A stretch of 45,076 nt of DNA, taken from positions 1 to 45,076 of the forward strand of contig JAFGXY010000050.1 of assembly GCA_016936395.1 (NCBI GenBank), in the 5' to 3' direction. Below the pieces are notes generated by a model, which had not been told where the DNA came from, did no database searches, and saw nothing but the letters and a program-made list of their open reading frames with translations. Positions 9,157 to 16,413 of this stretch are shown one piece after another. A program made the translations under genes and the position numbers. This DNA comes from Paracoccaceae bacterium. GTDB lineage: Bacteria; Pseudomonadota; Alphaproteobacteria; Rhodobacterales; Rhodobacteraceae. How positions within the stretch are numbered: position 1 is the stretch's first letter; each line of letters starts with the position of its first letter.

Positions 9157-9921
9157 TCAGGCAGTAATGGAGAAGCCGCCGTCGATGTCATGGACACCGC
9201 CGGTCAGATTGCAAGCCTCGGGCGACGACAGAAAGGCCGCCATTGCGCCGACGTCTTCGATGGTGGCCAGTTGATGCGTTGGCGCGCGGTCCGATGCCGC
9301 TGACAGCAATTCGTCGAAATGGTCGATCCCGCTGGCAGCGCGGGTTTTCAGCGGTCCGGGCGACAGGGCATGCACGCGGATGCCTTTTTCGCCCAGCTCG
9401 GCGGCAGCATAGCGCACAGAGCTTTCCAGCGCGGCCTTGACCGGACCCATCATGTTGTAATGTCGCACGACGCGGCTTGACCCGAAGAACGAAACCGACA
9501 GACAGGTGCCCCCATCCGCCATCAAGGATTCGGCCAGACGGATCATCCGCAGGAAGGAATGCACCGAGATATCCATCGCAAGGGCAAAGCCTTCGGCGGA
9601 ACAATCAACCACCCGGCCATGAAGATCGGCGCGTGGCGCAAAGGCAATGGAATGCACGATGGTATCCAGACGCCCCCACTGCCGGGTGATGGTGTCAAAC
9701 ACCGCCTCCAACTGCCCGGGCTGACCCACGTCCAGAGGCAGCGCAATCTCTGCCCCAAGCTGGTCTGCCAGCGGCCGCACATGGGGTTCGGCCTTGTCGT
9801 TCAGCCAGGTCACCGCAATCTCTGCACCCTGCGCCCGCAGCGCCTTGGCGCAGCCCCAGGCGATGGAGTTTTCATTGGCAATTCCGACCACGAGCGCTTT
9901 TTGACCCTGCAAGGAAAACAC
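9157..9921 (-). CDS. FabI-like enoyl reductase (SDR family)
   Basis: A 254-residue enoyl-ACP/enoyl-CoA reductase of the FabI type. The N-terminus has the divergent FabI cofactor motif [18 protein letters not shown] follows, and the catalytic Tyr155-x6-Lys162 pair lies in YNMMGPVK. The second FabI tyrosine, ten residues before (Tyr146 of E. coli), is Phe145 here. The C-terminus reads [12 protein letters not shown]. It starts with GTG, supported by GGAG eight bases upstream. It is the first gene of the operon and is followed 10 bp later by the DUF3141 gene. Because it travels with acyl-CoA enzymes it may reduce crotonyl-CoA rather than serve bulk fatty-acid synthesis; that is inference. Confidence 0.85.
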   Translation of the reverse strand: MFSLQGQKALVVGIANENSIAWGCAKALRAQGAEIAVTWLNDKAEPHVRPLADQLGAEIALPLDVGQPGQLEAVFDTITRQWGRLDTIVHSIAFAPRADLHGRVVDCSAEGFALAMDISVHSFLRMIRLAESLMADGGTCLSVSFFGSSRVVRHYNMMGPVKAALESSVRYAAAELGEKGIRVHALSPGPLKTRAASGIDHFDELLSAASDRAPTHQLATIEDVGAMAAFLSSPEACNLTGGVHDIDGGFSITA

Positions 9922-10156
9922 AGCCGATCTCCACGTTGCTGCTCAAAGCTTTGGGTCGAGTGTGAACCTGCCGCGTGACTGTATGGTGACAGGTGGGACA
10001 CTGCCCCGTGACATTTGGCCAAAGCGTGCTGATCCGTCGCGGCACGTAAAGCAGGCACGGCACGACCAGCAGGACCACCGGTTGTTGCGCGCGTAAACGC
10101 CTGACTGCGCGCCAAGCGGCCGTCAGCAAAGCCGAAATACCAAGCATCCAGTGAAA

Positions 10157-10233
10157 TGGTGAACCCGGAGCGATTCGAACGCCCGACCCTCAGATTCGTA
10201 GTCTGATGCTCTATCCAGCTGAGCTACGGGTCC
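10157..10233 (-). tRNA. tRNA-Arg (anticodon ACG)
   Basis: A complete 77-nt cloverleaf reads on the minus strand. The acceptor GGACCCG pairs with CGGGTTC (one G-U). The D arm is GCTC/GAGC. The anticodon stem TCAGA/TCTGA encloses the loop CTACGAA, giving anticodon ACG. The T arm is GGGCG-TTCGAAT-CGCTC. Discriminator A and the CCA end are encoded. ACG is normally deaminated to ICG to read CGU/CGC/CGA. The 5' end overlaps the stop codon region of the upstream sensor kinase gene by 10 bp. Confidence 0.97.
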
Positions 10234-11705
10234 ACACTTGGGGCGGATTTAGCGACCCCGCCGGGGGTTTGCAAGGGCAAATCACGCGAAGGTGGCTGTG
10301 GGGTCTGCGAAACCGCCTTGGGCAGCCAGATCACGAACTCGGTGCCTTCGGCATCGCTGCGGGCCAGCTCAAGCGTGCCGCCATGGCCGGTGACCAGTTC
10401 GGACGCGATGGCCAGACCCAGCCCGGTGCCGCCCTTGCGGGTGCCACCCTGAAAGGCCGCAAACAGGTGCTCGCGTGCCTTGGCGGGCAGGCCGGGGCCG
10501 GTGTCACCGACCTTGATCCACCAGCGCGCACCATCCTCGCCCGCCGAGATTTCAACCGTGCCGGGCTTGCCCGTCGCCTCGATCGCCTGCCGTGCATTGC
10601 GGACAAGGTTTGACAGCACGCGAAACAACTGCTCGCCATCGGCATGCAGGGTCAGCCCCGCAGGCACGTCGATCAGCGCGGTTGCCAGCCCGCCCGTCTG
10701 CAAGCCTTCGCCCTCGGCCACCTCTTCGACCAAAGGCCGCAGCACGACTGTGGCAAGCCGCGGCGGCGCTTCTTCAGCCTTGCCAAAGGTCAGGGTGGTT
10801 TCGCACAGATGCACCGCGCGGCTGATCGAGTTCACCAGCTTTGGCGCAGCACGCGCCACCATCGGATCGGCGCTGTTTTCGATCCGGTCGGCAAACAACT
10901 GCGCCGTGGTCAGGATGTTGCGCAGATCGTGGCTGATCTTGGCCACCGCGCCGCCCAGTTGGGCCAGACGCTGCTTTTGGCGCAAGGCGGTGGTCAGTTG
11001 GGTTTGCAGACTGTTCAGCGCCTCTTCGGCCGCGCGCAACTCGACCACACGGGCGGTGGGGGCAATCACCCGGCGGGCATCTTCGGGTGCCTCGGCATAG
11101 GCCTGCATGTGGCGCACCACGCGGCGGATCGGGGTCACGATCATCCGCTGCACCGAGATGAACAGCAAGACCGCCGTCACCGCCGAAATCAGCGCCGACA
11201 GCCACAGGATGCGCATGCCGTAATCGACCATCGCCGCCCGCAGCGGCCCGGTCTCCATGGTGATTTCAATCAGCAGCCCCGCCTGTTGCACCGGGTTGCC
11301 GATGACCCGGATCACCCGGTTCATCGGGTCGCGCAGCACGTCGATCGCATCGCGCACCAGGTCCCATGGCCCCGAGGTGCGCAGATCATAGGTGTCATGG
11401 ATCGCCGCCGGGATCGGCGACGACAGCACCAGCTGCCGCACCTCATCGCGTCGCAGCACCACGTTGAACACACCGGCATTGACCAAAAGCTCGGCCTCAA
11501 GCTCGGGCGCGATGGTCTCATCCGTGGTCAGCAGCGATAGTGAGGCAATCTGCGCCTTTTCCAGCCGCAAGATCAAGTAATCAGCCCGGAACCGCGCAAT
11601 CGACGGCACAAAGATCAACACCTCGGCCAGCATGACAAACGCCACCGTCAACATCAGGAAGCGCCCTGACAGGGTGTTGAAGAAACCCTTTCCCGCGCGC
11701 GTCAC
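10224..11705 (-). CDS. membrane sensor histidine kinase
   Basis: A 493-residue inner-membrane kinase. A first membrane segment spans about residues 15-36, a periplasmic sensor region about 37-163, and a second membrane segment about 164-187. A HAMP-like linker follows. The dimerisation/phosphoacceptor domain has the H-box KISHDLRNIL (His259). The C-terminal ATPase domain has N-box NLVRNARQAIEATG, G1 GDTGPGLP and G2 GGTGLGLAIASELV. It should autophosphorylate and pass phosphate to a response regulator, but no regulator gene is adjacent, so it is an orphan here. The start is GTG at 11705 with only a weak G-rich site upstream. The TAG stop lies within the first ten bases of the tRNA-Arg gene. 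Confidence 0.92.
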   Translation of the reverse strand: MTRAGKGFFNTLSGRFLMLTVAFVMLAEVLIFVPSIARFRADYLILRLEKAQIASLSLLTTDETIAPELEAELLVNAGVFNVVLRRDEVRQLVLSSPIPAAIHDTYDLRTSGPWDLVRDAIDVLRDPMNRVIRVIGNPVQQAGLLIEITMETGPLRAAMVDYGMRILWLSALISAVTAVLLFISVQRMIVTPIRRVVRHMQAYAEAPEDARRVIAPTARVVELRAAEEALNSLQTQLTTALRQKQRLAQLGGAVAKISHDLRNILTTAQLFADRIENSADPMVARAAPKLVNSISRAVHLCETTLTFGKAEEAPPRLATVVLRPLVEEVAEGEGLQTGGLATALIDVPAGLTLHADGEQLFRVLSNLVRNARQAIEATGKPGTVEISAGEDGARWWIKVGDTGPGLPAKAREHLFAAFQGGTRKGGTGLGLAIASELVTGHGGTLELARSDAEGTEFVIWLPKAVSQTPQPPSRDLPLQTPGGVAKSAPSVDP

Positions 11706-11729
11706 CGTGTTTTGCCCCCATGCTTTGCG

Positions 11730-13148
11730 TCAGGGCAGATACCGTTGCACCAACTGAACCACCCGTTTCAGCATAGGATTATCAAAGAGTTTCGGGGAAA
11801 AATAGGTTCCTGCCGCACGTTTCGAGATTTCGCCCAGCGTGGGGTAGGGCGCGACCATCCCGGCAATCGCCGAGATCTTTGCGCGGGACGCAATCGCAAG
11901 CGCCCAAAGCCCGATCAACTCGCCCGCCTGCGGGCCCACCAACGAGGCCCCCACCGGCCGCCCCTTGACCACCATCACCTTGAGCAGGCCCTGCGCCTTT
12001 CCCTCGGCCTGCGCCCGGTCGTTGTGGTGAAAGTCCTGCCGCAGCACGGTCAGCGCCGGGCCATGGGCGCGGCGCGCCTCGGCCTCGGTCATGCCCACCT
12101 GCGCCAGTTCCGGGTCGGTATAGGTGACCCATGGGATATGCCGGGTGGTGGCGCGGGCAGGCAGGCCCAACACGATCTGCCGGATCACGATGCCCGCATG
12201 ATAACCCGCAACATGGGTGAATTGCAGCCCGCCCGCTGCATCGCCCACCGCATAGACCCGGCGGTTGGAGCTGCGCAGATCGGGGCCGACGGTCACGCCC
12301 TTGCGGTCATGCTTGACCCCCGCCACGTCAAGGTTCAGCCCGTCAAGGTGGACCTTGCGCCCCACCGCCATCAGCAGATGGCTGCCCTGCACCCGGCGGC
12401 CATCTTGCAGCGTCACCGTGATATCGCCCGCCTGCCCCGACAGCGCGGTCACCGGGGCGTCTTCAATGATCTCCACCCCCTCGGCGCGCAGCTTTTCCAG
12501 CACCACGGCGGCCAGTTCCGGGTCGTCCCGACCAAGCGCCTTGGCACCTTCGACAACCGTCACGCGGCACCCCAGCCGGCAATGCGCCTGCGCCATTTCC
12601 ATGCCGATCGGGCCGCCGCCGATGATGATCAGATGCTCGGGTTTTTCGCGCAGCGCGAAAATCGTCTCGTTGGTCAGAAAGGGCACCACGTCCACCCCCG
12701 GAATCGGCGGCACCAAAGGCCGGCTTCCGGTGGCGATCACAAAGCGCCGCGCCTTGATGCTGTGCCCCCCGGCCTCGACCGTATCGGGCCCGGTGAACCG
12801 CGCCCAAGCGCGAATGACCCGCACCCCCAGACCTTCGAACCGCTCCTGACTGTCAACCGGGGCGATGGTGGCGATCACGCGGGCCACATGGTCCTTGACC
12901 GCGCCAAAATCGACCTGCGGCTCCACCGGGGCAATCCCGGACCGGGCCCCGTCGCGCATCGCCTGCGCGGCTTTGGCGGCGGCCAGCAGCGCCTTTGACG
13001 GCACACAGCCCGCGTTCAGGCAATCGCCGCCCATCTGGGCGCCTTCGATCAGCACCACCCGCGCGCCCATCTGCACCGCCCCTGCCGCGATGGAAAGCCC
13101 CCCCGACCCCGCGCCGATGATGCAGATATCCGTCTCGATCAGGTCCAT
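11730..13148 (-). CDS. FAD-dependent pyridine nucleotide-disulfide oxidoreductase (mercuric reductase-like)
   Basis: A 472-residue class I flavoprotein disulfide reductase. The N-terminal FAD-binding motif is GAGSGG, followed by the redox-active pair CLNAGC (Cys43, Cys48). The NAD(P)-binding motif GGGPIGME is central, and the second FAD motif is RVYAVGDAAGG. The C-terminal interface carries PYPTLGE where dihydrolipoamide dehydrogenase has His-Pro-Thr. The catalytic His is thus missing, which argues against a lipoamide dehydrogenase and for the mercuric-reductase-like subgroup. The MerA C-terminal cysteine pair is also absent, so mercury is not supported as substrate. It lies 1 bp after a TVP38/TMEM64 membrane protein gene, a recurrent partnership in bacteria. 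AAGGGG precedes the ATG. Confidence 0.88.
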   Translation of the reverse strand: MDLIETDICIIGAGSGGLSIAAGAVQMGARVVLIEGAQMGGDCLNAGCVPSKALLAAAKAAQAMRDGARSGIAPVEPQVDFGAVKDHVARVIATIAPVDSQERFEGLGVRVIRAWARFTGPDTVEAGGHSIKARRFVIATGSRPLVPPIPGVDVVPFLTNETIFALREKPEHLIIIGGGPIGMEMAQAHCRLGCRVTVVEGAKALGRDDPELAAVVLEKLRAEGVEIIEDAPVTALSGQAGDITVTLQDGRRVQGSHLLMAVGRKVHLDGLNLDVAGVKHDRKGVTVGPDLRSSNRRVYAVGDAAGGLQFTHVAGYHAGIVIRQIVLGLPARATTRHIPWVTYTDPELAQVGMTEAEARRAHGPALTVLRQDFHHNDRAQAEGKAQGLLKVMVVKGRPVGASLVGPQAGELIGLWALAIASRAKISAIAGMVAPYPTLGEISKRAAGTYFSPKLFDNPMLKRVVQLVQRYLP

Positions 13149-13149
13149 C

Positions 13150-13863
13150 TCAGGCCCCTTTCCTGAAGCGTTTCAGAACAATCGGCAGTGCCGACAGGGC
13201 GGCAAGACCAAGGATCGGGCCAAGGATATGCGGCGCAAAGATGATCGACAGGTCCGGCGTCTCGCCGCGCGCAAACACCTCACCCAACCCCGCCCCGACC
13301 GAGGTGAAGACCAGACCGCCGGGGATGATGCCGACAAAGGTGGTCAGCGCGAAGCGAAACAGCGACGTGCCGACAAAGGCCGGCAGCAAATTGGCAAGGA
13401 AGAACGGCACCGCAGGCACCAGACGCATGATCAGCAGCGCCGACCATTCGTTGTCGCGCAGTGCCTGCTGCAACCTTGCGCCAGCCCCGCCTCTTTCCTC
13501 GATCCGTGCAGCGACATCGGCGCCAAACCCGGCGCGGGCCGCCAGAAACACCGCAATCGCCCCGATGGTCGCCCCCGTGACATTGTAAAGCACCCCCGGA
13601 AACAACCCGAACAGAAAGCCCCCGGTCAGCGTGGCAACTGTCGCCCCCGGCAGGCTGAAGGCCACGATCACGATATAGGCCGCGACAAAGGCAAGGCTGG
13701 CGAGCGCAAAATTGCCATCGCGAAAGGCAATCAACGCCTCACGATGCTGCGCAAGGGCCGCAAAACTGATCTGGTCCCGCAGGGCAAAGGCCCCGATCAG
13801 GGCGGCAGTCGCGATGGCAATGATTGGCAGGCGCTTTTGCCAAGCGGTCTTGGGGTTGGGCAT
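13150..13863 (-). CDS. TVP38/TMEM64 family membrane protein
   Basis: A 237-residue polytopic inner-membrane protein of the VTT/DedA-like superfamily. It has about five to six hydrophobic segments. The diagnostic core lies around the G-rich LPGATVATLTGGFLFGLFPGVLYNVTGATIG region. A later stretch, RLVPAVPFFLANLLPAFVG, matches the family's re-entrant region. These proteins are linked to lipid scrambling or small-molecule export, but the substrate is unknown. The ATG at 13863 is chosen over an in-frame ATG at 13884 because CGAGGACACC gives a well-spaced ribosome site. The gene is co-transcribed with the flavoprotein behind it (1-bp gap), suggesting a shared redox-linked function. Confidence 0.88.
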   Translation of the reverse strand: MPNPKTAWQKRLPIIAIATAALIGAFALRDQISFAALAQHREALIAFRDGNFALASLAFVAAYIVIVAFSLPGATVATLTGGFLFGLFPGVLYNVTGATIGAIAVFLAARAGFGADVAARIEERGGAGARLQQALRDNEWSALLIMRLVPAVPFFLANLLPAFVGTSLFRFALTTFVGIIPGGLVFTSVGAGLGEVFARGETPDLSIIFAPHILGPILGLAALSALPIVLKRFRKGA

Positions 13864-14063
13864 GGTGTCCTCGGAACTTCTCATCCCCCGTCACTACGCG
13901 AGGTTCGGCCAAGTTGTTTCGTCAAAGGCGATTTGCGACAGCATCCTCACGCCCCGTTGATCTGCATCGGGCGCGGCGTGCCGAAAATCGGCGGTCTTAT
14001 GACAGTTTGCTTAGGGCACAGGCGGCCAAGGCGGATTGTTGTCGAAAATCGCCATCGTTCGCG

Positions 14064-14092
14064 TTGACTTGGCGGGAAACCCCCCGTAAAGC
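14064..14092 (+). promoter_or_regulatory. sigma70-type promoter of rpmH
   Basis: TTGACT (14064-14069) and TAAAGC (14087-14092) are separated by exactly 17 bases, about 70 bases before the rpmH start. The same -10 hexamer and spacing occur in the rpsM promoter at 37527-37555. The rest of 13864-14063 holds no gene that I can see. Confidence 0.65.
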
Positions 14093-14159
14093 ACGGACTT
14101 CAAGTTCCCTGCCCTCGAATCCTTTTGGGTTCGGGCAAGCCGTCTGATGGAGAGCCGCG

Positions 14160-14294
14160 ATGAAGCGCACATTTCAACCGTCGAACCTGGTCCGCAAGCG
14201 CCGCCATGGGTTCCGCGCCCGTATGGCCACCAAAGGTGGCCGTCTGGTGCTGGCCGCCCGCCGTGCCAAGGGCCGTCACAAGCTGTCGGCTTGA
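14160..14294 (+). CDS. rpmH: 50S ribosomal protein L34
   Basis: A 44-residue, very basic protein starting [19 protein letters not shown] and ending in GRHKLSA, an almost invariant pattern for bacterial L34. It is a structural component of the large ribosomal subunit. It lies 33 bp before rnpA, the usual partner in bacteria. A sigma70-type promoter is visible upstream at 14064-14092. Confidence 0.98.
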   Translation: MKRTFQPSNLVRKRRHGFRARMATKGGRLVLAARRAKGRHKLSA

Positions 14295-14327
14295 GTCCTT
14301 CGGCCCCATCGCGGGCCGTATCGGGAT

Positions 14328-14780
14328 ATGCAAGACATGACGCCGCCGAAGGAACCGGGCCAAGGTATTGCAGCCGAAGCGCCCGTGCCGCCTTCGGCGG
14401 TTTCGCTTTGCCTTGGCACCTTGCGCACACGACCCGAATTTCTGCGTGCCGCTTCGGCCCGCAGGCAGGGCGCGGGCAGCTTTCTGGTGCAGGCGCGATA
14501 TCGCAATGATGGCACGCCGGGCGTGCAGGTCGGCTTTACCGCCTCGAAGAAAATCGGCAACGCGGTTGCCCGCAACCGCGCCAAGCGCCGCCTGCGTGAA
14601 GTCGCGCGCGCCGTATTGCCGACGCTGGCCCAACCCGGTTGGGACTATGTTCTGGTCGCCCGCCCCGGCGTCACCATCGAACGCCCCTACGCCGACCTGC
14701 TGACCGACCTGCAAACCGCGCTGCGCCAGATTCACCGGGGCCAAACGGATCGGGGCCAAACCGAAAGCGTGCAGGCATGA
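14328..14780 (+). CDS. rnpA: ribonuclease P protein component
   Basis: The protein subunit (150 aa) of RNase P, which helps the RNA subunit cleave tRNA 5' leaders. The basic signature [10 protein letters not shown] and the preceding [13 protein letters not shown] are diagnostic. An N-terminal extension of about 25 residues and a Q/R-rich C-terminal tail make it longer than E. coli RnpA (119 aa). A second ATG three codons in is a possible alternative start. The stop overlaps the yidD start by four bases (ATGA). Confidence 0.95.
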   Translation: MQDMTPPKEPGQGIAAEAPVPPSAVSLCLGTLRTRPEFLRAASARRQGAGSFLVQARYRNDGTPGVQVGFTASKKIGNAVARNRAKRRLREVARAVLPTLAQPGWDYVLVARPGVTIERPYADLLTDLQTALRQIHRGQTDRGQTESVQA

Positions 14781-15046
14781 CGCCGCTGGCCCATATCCTT
14801 GCCCTGCCGGTGCGCGCCTATCGGCTGCTTCTCAGCCCTTGGGTCGGCCACGGCTGCCGCTATCAACCCACCTGTTCGGTCTATGCGCTGGAAGCGTTGG
14901 AACGGCACGGCGCGGCCAAGGGCGGCTATCTTGCCGTGCATCGGATTTGCCGCTGCCACCCCTGGGGCGGGCATGGCTATGACCCGGTGCCGGGGGCAGA
15001 CCCGGCGCACGATGCCTCACTCCAGCGTGGCGATGATCGCGCGTAG
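14777..15046 (+). CDS. yidD: membrane protein insertion efficiency factor YidD
   Basis: A small (89 aa) protein associated with YidC-dependent membrane insertion. An amphipathic N-terminus ([13 protein letters not shown]) is followed by the conserved Cys-rich core [15 protein letters not shown] and [15 protein letters not shown]. The start overlaps the rnpA stop. The last 30 bases overlap the 3' end of the opposite-strand engB gene, so the C-terminal residues after the conserved core are antisense to engB. Normally yidC follows in the same direction; here it is several genes away and inverted. Confidence 0.95.
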   Translation: MTPLAHILALPVRAYRLLLSPWVGHGCRYQPTCSVYALEALERHGAAKGGYLAVHRICRCHPWGGHGYDPVPGADPAHDASLQRGDDRA

Positions 15047-15670
15047 GGTTTCGATCCCGTCGCCCTTTTCCGAACTGGTCACCACGATTTCAGGATAGGC
15101 TGCCGGATGCCTGGCAAGGGCCGTCTGCACCTGCGCGATGCTGTCTTCGCGCGTGACTTGATTCACCTTGTCGGCCTTGGTCAGCACCACTTGAAACGTC
15201 ACTGCCGACCGGTCCAGCAGCGTCAGGATTTCCTGATCGACCGCCTTCACGCCATGCCTTGTGTCGATAAGCACAAAGGCCCGCCGCAAGGTCTGCCGCC
15301 CCGCAAGATAGGCCCGCAGCAGCGCCTGCCATTTTTCGACAATGGCGACCGGCGCCTCGGCATAGCCGTAACCGGGCAAGTCCACCATGTAGCGGTCGGT
15401 CCCAAGCGCGAAATAGTTGATCTCTTGCGTCCGCCCCGGGGTGTTTGACGCCCGCGCCAGCGTCTTGCGCCCGGTCAACGCATTGATCAAGCTGGATTTT
15501 CCCACGTTCGAGCGGCCGGCGAAACACACCTCCAGCCGGTCGGCGGGCGGCAAGCCGGACATGGCGACCACGCCTTTGACAAAATCGACAGGCCCCGCGA
15601 ACAGCAGCCGCCCCCGTTCGCGGGTCATGTCATCGGGTTCCGGGGCAAGAGGAAAACGCAGCGTGTTCAT
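15017..15670 (-). CDS. engB: ribosome biogenesis GTPase EngB (YsxC/YihA)
   Basis: An essential-type GTPase (217 aa) for large-subunit assembly. The G1 motif GRSNVGKSS is at residues 52-60. The switch region has [11 protein letters not shown]3 is DLPGYG, G4 is TKAD, and G5 is the TSSEKG segment. It overlaps the stop of the MOSC gene by four bases (ATGA) on its 5' side. Its 3' end overlaps yidD convergently by 30 bp. Confidence 0.96.
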   Translation of the reverse strand: MNTLRFPLAPEPDDMTRERGRLLFAGPVDFVKGVVAMSGLPPADRLEVCFAGRSNVGKSSLINALTGRKTLARASNTPGRTQEINYFALGTDRYMVDLPGYGYAEAPVAIVEKWQALLRAYLAGRQTLRRAFVLIDTRHGVKAVDQEILTLLDRSAVTFQVVLTKADKVNQVTREDSIAQVQTALARHPAAYPEIVVTSSEKGDGIETLRAIIATLE

Positions 15671-16413
15671 ACAACCTCTATCTGATCGCCACGGGCGATC
15701 GGCCCTGACCGTGTGACCACGGCATAGGTGCCAAAATCCTCATGCCCAAAGGCGGCTGACAGCGCGCCCAGCGTATCGGCATCCGGCTTGCCGGTGTCGG
15801 GGTTTACCGTGGTTGCCTTGCACCGCGTGATGCGGTCCTGCACCAAAAGCTCGGCCTCGCCGATGCGCAACCGCTTGCCGACCAACTCCCACTCTGCCCA
15901 AGGGGCCAGCCCCTCCAGCCACAGGTTGCCACGCCAGCGGTGGATCGACAGATCCTTGCCCATGCGGCGACCCAGATCAGCGTTTGACGCCAGGTTCAGA
16001 ACCGCAATATGGCCGTCGGGCACATCGGTCATTGCCTGACCGGGCACACAGCCGACAGTGGCAGGCTCCGGGCGGTCTTGCGGCCACAGCGGTCGCAACC
16101 ACGCCAGCAACGCCGCGCCGGCGCTGTCGGGAGCGACCGTGATCTGCCCGGCGGTGGGGTGCGTCAGTGTCACTTGACGCGCCGCCTCATCCACCTGCGC
16201 CCGGATCGCCATCAGTTCGGGGCCCGCAACGCCGCGCAGAAAGTTCATCTTGGGTGCCCAGGCCACCAGTCGGTCAAACTTCGCCGCGTCATGCACCACG
16301 GCCCATTCCCGATCAAAGGACAAAGCGCGCCCCGTGGTCAGGGACGCGCTTGCCAGTTCCTCAAAGCCGATGGATTTGATCGGATGGCGGCAGATATGGG
16401 CCAGCCGCATCAT
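15667..16413 (-). CDS. MOSC domain-containing protein
   Basis: A 248-residue protein with an N-terminal beta-barrel (MOSC_N, starting HICRHPIKSIGFEEL) and a C-terminal MOSC domain. The MOSC domain holds the conserved Cys in QDRITRCKATTVNPDTG. MOSC proteins bind molybdenum cofactor or handle sulfur/amidoxime chemistry; the substrate is unknown here. The start codon overlaps the yidC stop by four bases, and its stop overlaps the engB start in the same way. A yidC-MOSC-engB trio is common in Rhodobacteraceae and related alphaproteobacteria. Confidence 0.9.
   Translation of the reverse strand: MMRLAHICRHPIKSIGFEELASASLTTGRALSFDREWAVVHDAAKFDRLVAWAPKMNFLRGVAGPELMAIRAQVDEAARQVTLTHPTAGQITVAPDSAGAALLAWLRPLWPQDRPEPATVGCVPGQAMTDVPDGHIAVLNLASNADLGRRMGKDLSIHRWRGNLWLEGLAPWAEWELVGKRLRIGEAELLVQDRITRCKATTVNPDTGKPDADTLGALSAAFGHEDFGTYAVVTRSGPIARGDQIEVV

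Noticed and set aside
9872..10147. Minus-strand frame in the fabI-tRNA spacer
   Set aside because: It overlaps the fabI start, has an Arg/Ala/Thr-rich composition and no supported start. The spacer 9922-10156 is better read as the operon's promoter region, although no convincing promoter could be picked.
13864..14063. oriC or DnaA boxes near rpmH
   Set aside because: No cluster of TTATCCACA-like boxes or AT-rich unwinding region is visible, and dnaA is not adjacent.
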